Below are positions 1-7,246 of a stretch of DNA of 30,833 bases, in pieces. The stretch lies in contig JBBTCX010000350.1 in the NCBI GenBank assembly GCA_038043045.1, positions 1 to 30,833 of the forward strand, given 5' to 3'. The position numbers and the translations under genes were made by a program. The stretch is from JBBTCX01 sp038043045. Its GTDB lineage: Bacteria > Planctomycetota > Phycisphaerae > UBA1845. How positions within the stretch are numbered: the first letter of the stretch is position 1; each line of letters starts with the position of its first letter. The notes beneath the pieces are model-generated. The model had not been told where the DNA came from, searched no databases, and saw only the letters and a list, made by a program, of their open reading frames with translations.

Positions 1-31
1 ACACGCGGAACCCGCTCCTGTTCGAATTATG

Positions 32-1114
32 TCATGACATGGCATCGTTACTAGTCGTCCACACCACCGGCCCGCCAAGTCTTCGCGGCGAAACCAACGC
101 TCGCAAATCGCCGGCATTCAGCACGCGAATATCCCGAATTCCAAATTTCATCATCGCCAATCGTGTGAGTCCCAGCCCGAACGCAAACCCGGTGTATTCC
201 TCGGGATCAATCCCCCCCGCGCGAAGAACATTCGAATGCACCATCCCACACGGCAACACCTCAATCCACCCCGAATGCTTGCACGTCGGACAACCTTTCC
301 CCCCGCAAATCTGGCAATTCATGTCGATTTCCAGACCCGGTTCCACAAACGGAAAATAACCAGGTCGAACTCGAAGCTCCACCGGCCTCTTCATCACTTC
401 CATCAACAGCGTCTCGGCCATCGCGATCAAATTCGGAATCGAAATCTCCCGATCGATCATCAACCCTTCGACTTGATGAAACGTGTTCTCATGTGACGCA
501 TCAATCGTCTCATATCGAAAACACCGACCCGGAGCGATCACCCGCAACGGCGCACCAAACTTCTTCATCGCCCGAATCTGCACCGGCGAAGTCTGCGTCC
601 GCAGCAACATCCCGTTGGTCAACCAAAACGTATCCTGCATGTCTCGCGCCGGATGCGTCGCCGGAATATTAAGCGCCTCAAAGTTGAAAAACTCCGTCTC
701 CATCTCCGGTCCGGCCTCAACCGTGAATCCCAACCGCTCAAAACATCGCTCAATCTCCCACTGCACAGCCGTCACCGGATGCACGCTACCCATCGCTTCC
801 GGCTGAGCGGGAAGCGTGGGATCAAACGTCGTTGCCGTAGCCGCATCCGCCGAACTTTCCACCTGTTGCAACGAGACGAGACGAGCCTTTACCAACTCCT
901 GCAATCGACCCTTGGCCGCATTGATCAACTGCCCGACTTGTCCCCGAAGATTCGACGGATAGTCCTTGATCGATGCGACCATTACTCCCACAGACCCGTT
1001 TTTCCCGAGCACATCGCTTTCCAACCCGCGAACGGCATCCGCACTTGCCAGACCCTCGACCTTCGCGCGCACGTCCCCTTCAATCGCCGCTATTCGCTGA
1101 TGCAGTTCCTCCAT
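32..1114 (-). CDS. pheS: Phenylalanine--tRNA ligase alpha subunit
   Basis: Class II aminoacyl-tRNA synthetase subunit that, with PheT, charges tRNA-Phe in the cytoplasm. The roughly 110-residue N-terminal part is the coiled-coil tRNA-binding arm. The catalytic core follows with HPARDMQDTFW, RTQTSPVQIR, a motif 2 region (GRCFRYE.. HENTFHQVEG) and a motif 3 region (GFAFGLGLTRLAM). A small Cys cluster (CQICGGKGCPTC) sits before motif 3, as in many bacterial PheS. I chose ATG at 1114; a GTG two codons upstream (1120) is also possible, and neither has a strong Shine-Dalgarno sequence. At about 360 residues it is slightly long, because the C-terminus runs some 20 residues past the usual 'IRDIR..NDLR' end. 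pheT would be expected further left, outside the window. The fic gene lies 126 bp upstream on the same strand. Confidence 0.97.
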   Translation of the reverse strand: MEELHQRIAAIEGDVRAKVEGLASADAVRGLESDVLGKNGSVGVMVASIKDYPSNLRGQVGQLINAAKGRLQELVKARLVSLQQVESSADAATATTFDPTLPAQPEAMGSVHPVTAVQWEIERCFERLGFTVEAGPEMETEFFNFEALNIPATHPARDMQDTFWLTNGMLLRTQTSPVQIRAMKKFGAPLRVIAPGRCFRYETIDASHENTFHQVEGLMIDREISIPNLIAMAETLLMEVMKRPVELRVRPGYFPFVEPGLEIDMNCQICGGKGCPTCKHSGWIEVLPCGMVHSNVLRAGGIDPEEYTGFAFGLGLTRLAMMKFGIRDIRVLNAGDLRALVSPRRLGGPVVWTTSNDAMS

Positions 1115-1240
1115 CGTCACTCAGTCACTCGTTCACAGACCCGCCCCATCGCGGTTCGGCCAGAGCATAGATTGCCGACTTACCTCACGCAACGATTTCG
1201 AAAAAGGGACAATTCCGACACAGCCATTTCCTTACGGCCG

Positions 1241-2572
1241 CTATTGGAGTTTCTCCTGCAAATTCGAGACCGGCGTAAACCGCCATTCACGACCTCCTTT
1301 GGAAGCAATGAGCAGCCCACGTTTGGCTAAGTCCAATAGGTCCGTCCGCGCCGTTTGGTACACGACGTTGTGGCTCATCCGATGGGATTCAAAGGTATAC
1401 GCCTGATGCGGATGCCGAAGGGCATGGCTTATGAGGGCCTGCTGACGAGGATTCAGTTGGGATACGACGTGCATCCGCCGTTCGACCAATTGTATTTCCG
1501 ACGTCTTTCGCTGTACGTAGGCGTGAAGTTGATCGATCGCTCGGCGTATCAATTCGAGATGGTAAAGAACAAAATAGGTCAAATCGTTCTCATCGGTCTC
1601 TGTGTAAAGAAATGCTCGTCCGTACCGTGCCGGCGCCTTCCGAATAATCTCGGAAATCGAAATGAACTCACAAAGCCAATACCCTTGCCGGAGCATCGAC
1701 CAATAGAAAAGTGCTCTAGCCGTGCGACCGTTTCCGTCCACAAAGGGATGATCATAGGCGAGCCAAAAGTGCAAAATGATCGATCGAACGACCGGGTGTA
1801 TGAAGTTATTCGGCGTTTTCCCGTTGGCAAAATCACACATGGCCGCAAGTCGGTTTTCGAGTTCGTTGGCCGGCGGGGGAATATGAAACACCTCGTTTTG
1901 AATATTGCGCACGTCAACCTGTTGGTCGACCGAACGAAACCGACCTACGCCCGCCGGGTCTTCCAGGGTTTCGATGGTAAGGATACGGTGCAACTCAAGA
2001 ATCATCTCTCGATCCGCCGGTTTTTCCCGAAGTCCGCCGATGCGTTGCATCGCACGGAAGTTGTTGAGGATCATGCGCTCATGAATATCTCGCGGTGGAC
2101 GACTTGTGCGAATCATCTCCTTCGCAACCTCCCTAGTTGTCGCCGCGCCCTCCAATTGACTGGATGTGACCGCCTCTGCTACGAGTGAGTTCACCAGGTA
2201 GCGGTCCTTTTGATCGGGATTCAGCATGGGGTCACCAATTCCGATAGTGCCGCTGGCCCGAGAATCTATGTCGCGCAAATATTCGCTCATTGGGTCGGTC
2301 ACCGTGAACCAGAATGGCTCTCCTGATGTCGAACCCAGAGGGCAGGGTCGGCGGCCTCCATGACGCCTTATCTTCTGTATCAGCAACCATTCTCGATGAG
2401 TAAGCCCCTCTGGCGGCGGAATCCGCCGGAGCTTATCCCAATGAAGATATCTCGATTCTTGGTGTACTGCGTCGCTGAACTCCAGAATCTTGGGCAGAAT
2501 CTTCATGGACTCATCCTCCATAGCCTCAATAAAAAGGTCGTTTAAGCGAGGAGAGACGGCAGGAATCTTCAC
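1241..2572 (-). CDS. Fic family protein with class II inhibitory motif and C-terminal winged helix
   Basis: Probable Fic-domain nucleotidyltransferase (usually AMP transfer from ATP to a protein hydroxyl); the target is unknown. The Fic active-site loop HPFVDGNGRTAR is intact at residues 275-286, with catalytic His275 and the phosphate-binding Gly/Asn/Arg residues. An N-terminal inhibitory helix motif of the S/T-x3-E-G/N type is seen as SSQLEG (residues 137-142), so this is a self-restrained class II Fic protein that needs no separate antitoxin. The last 70 or so residues (NPRQQ..HNVVYQTARTDLLDLAKRGLL) look like a winged helix-turn-helix. The start is GTG at 2572, preceded by AAGGA. Length (443 aa) is normal for the HTH-tailed Fic subgroup. 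The upstream region carries repeated TACTAA/TTAGTA sites that could be its own operator. Confidence 0.92.
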   Translation of the reverse strand: MKIPAVSPRLNDLFIEAMEDESMKILPKILEFSDAVHQESRYLHWDKLRRIPPPEGLTHREWLLIQKIRRHGGRRPCPLGSTSGEPFWFTVTDPMSEYLRDIDSRASGTIGIGDPMLNPDQKDRYLVNSLVAEAVTSSQLEGAATTREVAKEMIRTSRPPRDIHERMILNNFRAMQRIGGLREKPADREMILELHRILTIETLEDPAGVGRFRSVDQQVDVRNIQNEVFHIPPPANELENRLAAMCDFANGKTPNNFIHPVVRSIILHFWLAYDHPFVDGNGRTARALFYWSMLRQGYWLCEFISISEIIRKAPARYGRAFLYTETDENDLTYFVLYHLELIRRAIDQLHAYVQRKTSEIQLVERRMHVVSQLNPRQQALISHALRHPHQAYTFESHRMSHNVVYQTARTDLLDLAKRGLLIASKGGREWRFTPVSNLQEKLQ

Positions 2573-2871
2573 GACTGTATTCCTTAAAGTGTCAATGTAT
2601 TACTAATTAAATACTATTTTGTACTAATTTAGTATAACATAGAAATGGACGTAATCAAATACTAATTCTGAATATTTTAGTATAAGATTAGTAAGTGGCA
2701 AAAACGGCGCAGTAGGCTATCCGTGCCCAAGAAATAGCGTACCCGCGCGGTTGAAATTACGCCCGAACGTAATCTACCACGGCAGAGATATGGTTCATTT
2801 GTCGAGGTCAGACCTGTGAACGGTCTGTGTCACAGCACAAAAGCTTGTCGCATAGACATGCAAAATTATCG
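2573..2871. other. Intergenic region with AT-rich repeats and a hairpin
   Basis: No gene is visible here. The left half (2582-2697) is a distinct AT-rich island with repeated TACTAA/TTAGTA motifs. The right half holds a 6-bp stem-loop (CAGACC 2809-2814, GGTCTG 2822-2827) lying 45-63 nt past the stop codon of the glutamate dehydrogenase. It has no U-tract in either direction, so it is only a possible 3'-end structure for that mRNA. Confidence 0.6.
2599..2697. promoter_or_regulatory. Iterated TACTAA/TTAGTA sites upstream of fic
   Basis: The sequence shows TACTAATT at 2601-2608, TACTATT at 2612-2618, the near-perfect palindrome TACTAATTTAGTA at 2622-2634, ATACTAA at 2659-2665 facing TTAGTAT at 2677-2683, and ATTAGTAA at 2687-2694. 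This is much more AT-rich than the surroundings. Its place directly upstream of fic, and the HTH in the Fic product, suggest a multi-site operator overlapping the fic promoter. No protein is known to bind it. Confidence 0.5.
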
Positions 2872-4122
2872 CTACACCCAACCCCGAATCTTGCACGCCT
2901 CCGCCACGCGCGACACCGCCACCATGTACGCCACCAGCCGATTGTGCGATTTCACCCGATGCGAAAGGTCATACACGCCCTTATACGCATCCGTCATCTT
3001 CCGATCCAACTGCCGATGCACTTCCTCCAACGACCAGTAATAGTTGTACGTGTTCTGCACCTGCTCAAAATACGAAACCGTCACACCCCCCGCGTTCGCC
3101 AAAAAGTCAGGCAACACATACACCTTGCGTTCAAACAGAATCTTGTCCGCATCCGGTGTCGTCGGACCATTGGCCAATTCACACATGATCTTCGTCTTGA
3201 TATTCGCCGCATTACGACCGGTGATCACTCCCTCCAGCGCCGACGGATAAAGAATATCACACTCCAACTCCAACAATGCCTCATTGGTAATCGGCTTTGT
3301 CCCCGGGAAATTCGCCACGGCCCCCGTCTCAAGTTTGAATTTCACCAACGCCTTCGGATCGATTCCATCCTTACAGAACACCCCGCCACGCGAATCACTC
3401 GCCGCAAGCAGCGTCCCCCCGCCCAAAATCTCAGGATGCAACGTCGCCGCATACTGACCCGCGTTCCCAAATCCTTGAATCGCATACGTTGCCCGACTAA
3501 CGTTCATATTCAGAACTTTCGCCGCCTCGCGCACGCAATAAATCCCGCCACGCGCCGTCGCATCGCCGCGCCCCTGAGACCCGCCAACTGGCAACGGCTT
3601 CCCCGTGATCACCCCCGGATGCGAATGCCCCATGATCACTTCATACTCATCCATCATCCATGCCATGATCTGCGGCGTGGTATAAACATCCGGCGCGGGA
3701 ACGTCCCGATGCACGCCCAACTCCCGCGCAATCACCCGAATATACCCACGAGCCAGCCGCTCCTTCTCTCCCTCGGAAAGCTCCTTCGGATTACACGTAA
3801 TCCCACCCTTTCCGCCACCCAGCGGAATATCCACCACCGCCGTCTTCCACGTCATCCAAGCCGCCAACGCCCGCACCGTGTCAATCGTCTCCTCCGGATG
3901 CCACCGCAACCCGCCCTTGGTCGGACCACGCGCATTGTTATACTGCACGCGATACGCCTTATAGATTTTCGTCTGACCATTGTCCTGCTTCAGCGGCACC
4001 GTGAAGTGATACTCCCGCATAGGCCAACGCAAAAATTCATGCGTCGCCGCATCCAACCCCAACCTCTGGGCCGCCTCATCCAACTGCTGTTGCGCGATCG
4101 CAAACGGGTTCAACTGCGTCAT
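2872..4122 (-). CDS. gdhA: Glutamate dehydrogenase (Glu/Leu/Phe/Val family)
   Basis: Interconverts glutamate and 2-oxoglutarate plus ammonia with NAD(P)(H), linking nitrogen and carbon metabolism in the cytosol. The family signature is complete: GPTKGGLR with Lys69, PLGGGKGGI with catalytic Lys105, and PAPDV with Asp145. The dinucleotide-binding fold follows (AIQGFGNAGQYAA), and the late motif LPDFLANAGGVTVSYFEQVQ is present. Length (416 aa) is that of the hexameric short GDH class. The ATG at 4122 has an excellent Shine-Dalgarno sequence (AAAGAGGAGAGAAACG before ATG). It appears monocistronic, with an extended -10 promoter about 240 bp upstream. Cofactor preference cannot be told from reading the sequence. 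Confidence 0.96.
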   Translation of the reverse strand: MTQLNPFAIAQQQLDEAAQRLGLDAATHEFLRWPMREYHFTVPLKQDNGQTKIYKAYRVQYNNARGPTKGGLRWHPEETIDTVRALAAWMTWKTAVVDIPLGGGKGGITCNPKELSEGEKERLARGYIRVIARELGVHRDVPAPDVYTTPQIMAWMMDEYEVIMGHSHPGVITGKPLPVGGSQGRGDATARGGIYCVREAAKVLNMNVSRATYAIQGFGNAGQYAATLHPEILGGGTLLAASDSRGGVFCKDGIDPKALVKFKLETGAVANFPGTKPITNEALLELECDILYPSALEGVITGRNAANIKTKIMCELANGPTTPDADKILFERKVYVLPDFLANAGGVTVSYFEQVQNTYNYYWSLEEVHRQLDRKMTDAYKGVYDLSHRVKSHNRLVAYMVAVSRVAEACKIRGWV

Positions 4123-4358
4123 CGTTTCTCTCCTCTTTCAATCATCAATAGGACGCGCCCATTCTCTGTCGCGCCCCAATCAACTTCTTCGAAAACCTTA
4201 CATCCTCCGCGTAGAATCACACAAGCGAGCCGCAGACGAAATTCATCCAGGCTTGCCGGGAGCCCGCGCGACCCTGCACTCCATAGGTCATGGTCGTCGC
4301 CCAAATCTTTCCTGGCAATTTCCTTGCCAATAAACCAACGACTTTCCAACTACCCGCC

Positions 4359-4364
4359 AAGTAT
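4359..4364 (-). promoter_or_regulatory. Extended -10 promoter for gdhA
   Basis: On the minus strand the sequence reads TTGCTATACT: a TATACT -10 hexamer with TG one base upstream, the extended -10 arrangement. No good -35 hexamer is seen at normal spacing. Transcription would start near 4352 and give a leader of about 230 nt before the gdhA ATG. This is a prediction from the motif only. Confidence 0.4.
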
Positions 4365-4373
4365 AGCAACAGA

Positions 4374-4493
4374 TCAGAACCGCGACAGTCATCGAGCGGT
4401 CGATCTTATTCAGAGAACTGAGGGCGAAACTCGCCCCGTCCTGTCGGAAATTGTATTATTGTAGATCAGGTCATCGACCCGACATCCTTTCGC
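4374..4493. repeat. Two-block palindromic repeat, copy A
   Basis: Block 1 (4374-4401) matches block 1 of copy B (4556-4583) at 26 of 28 positions, and its ends ACCGC/GCGGT can pair. Block 2 (4461-4493) matches 4595-4626 closely and contains an inverted GTCG..CGAC core. Between the blocks lies a hairpin GGGCGA-AAC-TCGCCC (4422-4436) that copy B lacks. The form is that of an intergenic REP-like element. Confidence 0.7.
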
Positions 4494-4512
4494 CATTCTT
4501 CATTCCCCACTC

Positions 4513-4541
4513 TTGACTTTTTCGAAACATATTGTTATAAT
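4513..4541 (+). promoter_or_regulatory. Near-consensus sigma-70 promoter facing a gene-free region
   Basis: TTGACT (4513-4518), a 17-bp spacer and TATAAT (4536-4541), with TG of an extended -10 at 4533-4534. This is the best promoter match in the window. Transcription would start near 4548 and run rightward into a region without an ORF and against the 3' end of dapB. It is therefore the proposed promoter of a non-coding RNA. Confidence 0.6.
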
Positions 4542-4547
4542 ACTGTA

Positions 4548-4724
4548 CGGTTAGGTCAGAACCGCGACAGACATGGAGCGGTCTTTCGTAGCTTGTAGGT
4601 CGGATCATCGACCCGACATCTTTCGCTGCTGGGACGAAAGTGTGACCGACAAAACCATGAACCGTAAAGCGATACTTTTAAATGGCTTTGACACAAAAAT
4701 GCGCACTCTTGCGCACAATGTCAA
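4548..4724 (+). ncRNA. Candidate structured non-coding RNA
   Basis: Downstream of the strong promoter lie successive stem-loops: ACCGC/GCGGT (inside 4561-4582), GTCGG/CCGAC (4599-4617), CTTTCG/CGAAAG (4620-4640), and a two-step hairpin TTGACA..TGCGCA-CTCT-TGCGCA..TGTCAA (4688-4724). A long-range pairing of TACGGTT (4546-4552) with AACCGTA (4660-4666) would close the first three into one domain. No known RNA family was recognised and the 3' end is a guess. The first two stems are part of repeat copy B, so some of the structure may belong to the repeat rather than to a specific RNA. Confidence 0.35.
4556..4626. repeat. Two-block palindromic repeat, copy B
   Basis: Second copy of the element at 4374-4493, with the spacer between blocks only 11 nt instead of about 60 nt. 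It begins about 8 nt after the predicted start of transcription from the promoter at 4513-4541, so it would be transcribed as part of any RNA made from it. Confidence 0.7.
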
Positions 4725-4997
4725 GACGTGGCACTTTTGGTCATAATCGCAGACAACCACTTATTTTCCAGCGATTTCTCGACAAGAGTGCCAAGAATTT
4801 GGCACAAAAACCCCAAAAAACAAAACAAAAAAATAACCAAACGAACCCATTGGAAAGTGTCGCTGCAATGGCCCGCCCGGCCCAGATTGCCCAACATGAC
4901 GCAGGCGTCTGGGATTACCGGACATTCATCCCCCTTGGGGCGAAGGCTGCCGCAGGGCGAAACCAAAAAATCCAAAAGTCACATGATTCGTAAACGC

Positions 4998-5789
4998 TCA
5001 TCCAACAACAACCACATCACCCATCGTGAAAATTCCCGGCGATTGACCCACAATCCACCGCGCCGCCCGAAGAGCGCCCATGGCGAACGTCTCCCGAAGA
5101 TGGGCCGTGTGGCGGAGGGTGATCGTCTCCCCCGCTCCGCTGAAATGCACCTCGTGTTGACCCACGACCTCGCCCATTCGCACGGCGTGGATTCCAATCT
5201 GTCCGGCCGGACGAGAACCCGTCTGGCCTCGACGCCCATGCACCATTCGATGTTCATTTTCGGGGAAAGGGGTCCCAACCGCACGAACCACTTCATCCGC
5301 CAACATCAAGGCCGTCCCGCTCGGCGCATCCACCTTGCCCCGGTGATGCGTCTCCACAATTTCCACATCGTACCCCGTTCCCAATCGCCGCGCGACTTCG
5401 CCAAGAATTCCTCGAACGACCGCAATGCCCAGGCTAAAATTGCTATCTTTAACGATGGCGATTCGCTTAGCCGCTTCATGAATTTGTGCAAGCCCGGCCG
5501 CATCATGTCCCGTGGCCCCAATCACCATCGGCACGCGTTCGCGCTCACAGATCGGCAGCCAGACCAACGTGCCGTCGCCGACCGTAAAATCGATCAACAC
5601 GTCGCAGGAGCCGATCCACGTGTCACACAATGGCACTTCGTGCTCGCCAATCCGCAACACCTGGTGTTTTTTCAGGTCCGCGTAGGTGACATACCCTGCC
5701 ACTATTGTAAAGTTCGGATCACGAAGCGCGCATTCCAACACGCATCGTCCCATTCGTCCCAGCGCACCAGCCACCGCGAGACGGATCAC
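4998..5789 (-). CDS. dapB: 4-hydroxy-tetrahydrodipicolinate reductase
   Basis: Reduces 4-hydroxy-tetrahydrodipicolinate to tetrahydrodipicolinate with NAD(P)H, a step toward diaminopimelate and lysine. The N-terminal Rossmann motif is VAGALGRMG (residues 6-14), followed by IDFT and IGATGH. The substrate and catalytic motif is ETHHRGKVDAPSGTA (146-160), with His148/His149 and Lys152. I chose GTG at 5789, which lies one base after the thrC stop codon (TGA-C-GTG). It gives 263 residues, the normal family length; the open frame reaching back to 5900 would overlap the end of thrC. Translational coupling to thrC is likely. The two enzymes serve different branches of aspartate-family amino acid synthesis. 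Confidence 0.96.
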   Translation of the reverse strand: MIRLAVAGALGRMGRCVLECALRDPNFTIVAGYVTYADLKKHQVLRIGEHEVPLCDTWIGSCDVLIDFTVGDGTLVWLPICERERVPMVIGATGHDAAGLAQIHEAAKRIAIVKDSNFSLGIAVVRGILGEVARRLGTGYDVEIVETHHRGKVDAPSGTALMLADEVVRAVGTPFPENEHRMVHGRRGQTGSRPAGQIGIHAVRMGEVVGQHEVHFSGAGETITLRHTAHLRETFAMGALRAARWIVGQSPGIFTMGDVVVVG

Positions 5790-5790
5790 G

Positions 5791-7182
5791 TCAGTCTCCC
5801 AACGCCCGACAAATGGCCTCAAAATCCGCGGAAACGGAAACCGGCCGATTCGAGTAACGACCGCGGGCATCCTCAGGCTGCAAGGGCCGATGATAGTCAA
5901 TGGTCGCCGACGGGTCTTTCAACGCGTGCCCGGTCAGAATACAAACAACACGGTCGCCAGGCGATATCACCTGTTGCTGCAACAGCAATTGCAACCCCGC
6001 AATCGTCGCTCCACTGGCCGGCTCGCACCCGAAACCATACCGTCCGACCAACGCCTTCCCATCGAGAATGGCTTCATCGGAAACACGCCGAACCACGCCG
6101 TCCATCGCCTCCAAACTCCGCAAGGCTTTCGGCAGATTCACGGGCTGGGCGATTTCGATGGCGCTGGCCACGGTATGCGCTTTTCGACCGGCGGCTTTCA
6201 TGTCCCGGTAATACGATTCAACCATCGCCCGGTCCCATCGCCCGCCGTGGTACCGAAGACCGCGCTCGACAAACAACTCATGCAACGTATCCGCTCCGTC
6301 GGCATTGATAACCGCGAGTCGAGGCATGCGATCAATCAATCCCAATTCCGCAAGTTCAAGAAACGCCTTCCCAAACGCGCTGCAATTCCCCAGGTTCCCG
6401 CCCGGAACCACGATCCAATCGGGCACCTCCCAGTTCAACCCCTCTAGCACGCGATACATGATCGTCTTTTGCCCTTCCAGCCGGAACGGGTTCACCGAAT
6501 TCACGACGTACAACCCCAATCGCCCCGCCGATTCCACAATCAAGCGCATGCACGCATCGAAGTCTCCCCGAACTTGCAATGTCTTGGCCCCGAAATCGAG
6601 TGCCTGGGCCAATTTACCCGCCGCGATCTTTTCATTTCCTACCAAGACCACGGCCTGCATCGGCTCACCCGATTTCGTATTCGTATGGGCGGCGTACAGG
6701 GCCAATGACGCGCTCGTGTTCCCGGTCGAAGCACACGCCACTCGTCGTCGACCGAGCAACCTTGCCATCGTGAACGCGGCGGCCATGCCGTTGTCCTTGA
6801 AACTGCCGCTGGGATTGAATCCCTCGTATTGCAGAAACAAGCATCCCGGCCGCTGCCCAATCTGCGCCGCAAGATTATCCGCTTGTTGTAAATGGGTCCG
6901 CCCCTCGCCAAGGGTGATGAGGTCGTCCTCGCGCGCGAATGGCAACAATTCTCGATACCGCCAAACCCCACTGTTATTTAAGCGAGCAGTAACCGTCTGC
7001 CGATCGAAACTTTGAACGCGAGAGGAAAAGAATGATAGTGAAGGTGGAATTTCCAACCCCGACCAGTCATAACGAATATCCAATAGTTCGCCGCACGATG
7101 GACAGGAAAGGATCGCTTCGTCCAGTTCGTACGTGGCCCTGCACCCGACATTCATGCATTGTTGATACGCCAAGGACTTCAC
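5791..7182 (-). CDS. thrC: Threonine synthase
   Basis: PLP enzyme that converts O-phosphohomoserine to threonine and phosphate. The N-terminus carries a four-Cys knuckle (Cys9, Cys14, Cys27, Cys30), probably a small zinc ribbon, as in a subset of threonine synthases. The PLP lysine is Lys129 in NPSGSFKD. The fold-type II motifs ACASTGNTSASLALYAA and VPGGNLGN follow. Length (463 aa) fits the archaeal/bacterial short class. The predicted start is GTG (7182) with a weak ribosome site; a nearby ATG at 7188 is out of frame. It lies in a leftward run between the M50 protease and dapB, 64 bp after the former. Confidence 0.95.
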   Translation of the reverse strand: MKSLAYQQCMNVGCRATYELDEAILSCPSCGELLDIRYDWSGLEIPPSLSFFSSRVQSFDRQTVTARLNNSGVWRYRELLPFAREDDLITLGEGRTHLQQADNLAAQIGQRPGCLFLQYEGFNPSGSFKDNGMAAAFTMARLLGRRRVACASTGNTSASLALYAAHTNTKSGEPMQAVVLVGNEKIAAGKLAQALDFGAKTLQVRGDFDACMRLIVESAGRLGLYVVNSVNPFRLEGQKTIMYRVLEGLNWEVPDWIVVPGGNLGNCSAFGKAFLELAELGLIDRMPRLAVINADGADTLHELFVERGLRYHGGRWDRAMVESYYRDMKAAGRKAHTVASAIEIAQPVNLPKALRSLEAMDGVVRRVSDEAILDGKALVGRYGFGCEPASGATIAGLQLLLQQQVISPGDRVVCILTGHALKDPSATIDYHRPLQPEDARGRYSNRPVSVSADFEAICRALGD

Positions 7183-7246
7183 TTCAACATGTTCGCGCGA
7201 ATCGACACTCTTGGCAACTGGAGAATAGATGTTTACCGGTTGCGAA

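Larger units (their letters stand above)
4123..4997. other. Large gene-free region with repeats, promoters and hairpins
   Basis: No convincing protein gene. From left to right it holds the leader and promoter of gdhA (to about 4364), two copies of a two-block palindromic repeat (4374-4493 and 4556-4626), a near-consensus rightward promoter (4513-4541), stacked stem-loops to 4724, an 18-nt perfect hairpin GTGCCAA-GAAT-TTGGCAC at 4788-4805, and an A-rich run at 4806-4843. The inverted pair CACTCTTG (4703-4710) and CAAGAGTG (4783-4790) brackets part of it. The last 140 bp before dapB show nothing I recognise. Confidence 0.7.

Noticed and set aside
4119..4349. 76-residue ORF upstream of gdhA, overlapping its ATG
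   Set aside because: It occupies the gdhA leader, has no ribosome site, no recognisable motif, and its overlap seems chance. The gdhA ribosome site lies inside it.
2827..4464. 545-residue open frame opposite gdhA
   Set aside because: Antisense shadow of an unmistakable dehydrogenase; its product is extremely Arg/His/Pro-rich.
4685..4730. Sigma-54 promoter suggested by TGGCAC sequences
   Set aside because: The matching GC element at the correct spacing (TTGCA/T) is absent on both strands.
4788..4805. 18-nt perfect hairpin as a terminator
   Set aside because: An A run, not a T run, follows on the plus strand, and no T run follows on the minus strand.
4721..4975. 84-residue ORF with a hydrophobic stretch opposite the repeat region
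   Set aside because: It lies in the A-rich/T-rich run and hairpin region, has no ribosome site or family match; the hydrophobic part is the T-rich tract translated.
4728..6308. 526-residue open frame opposite dapB and thrC
   Set aside because: It crosses two certain genes on the other strand; composition is Arg/His/Pro-rich.
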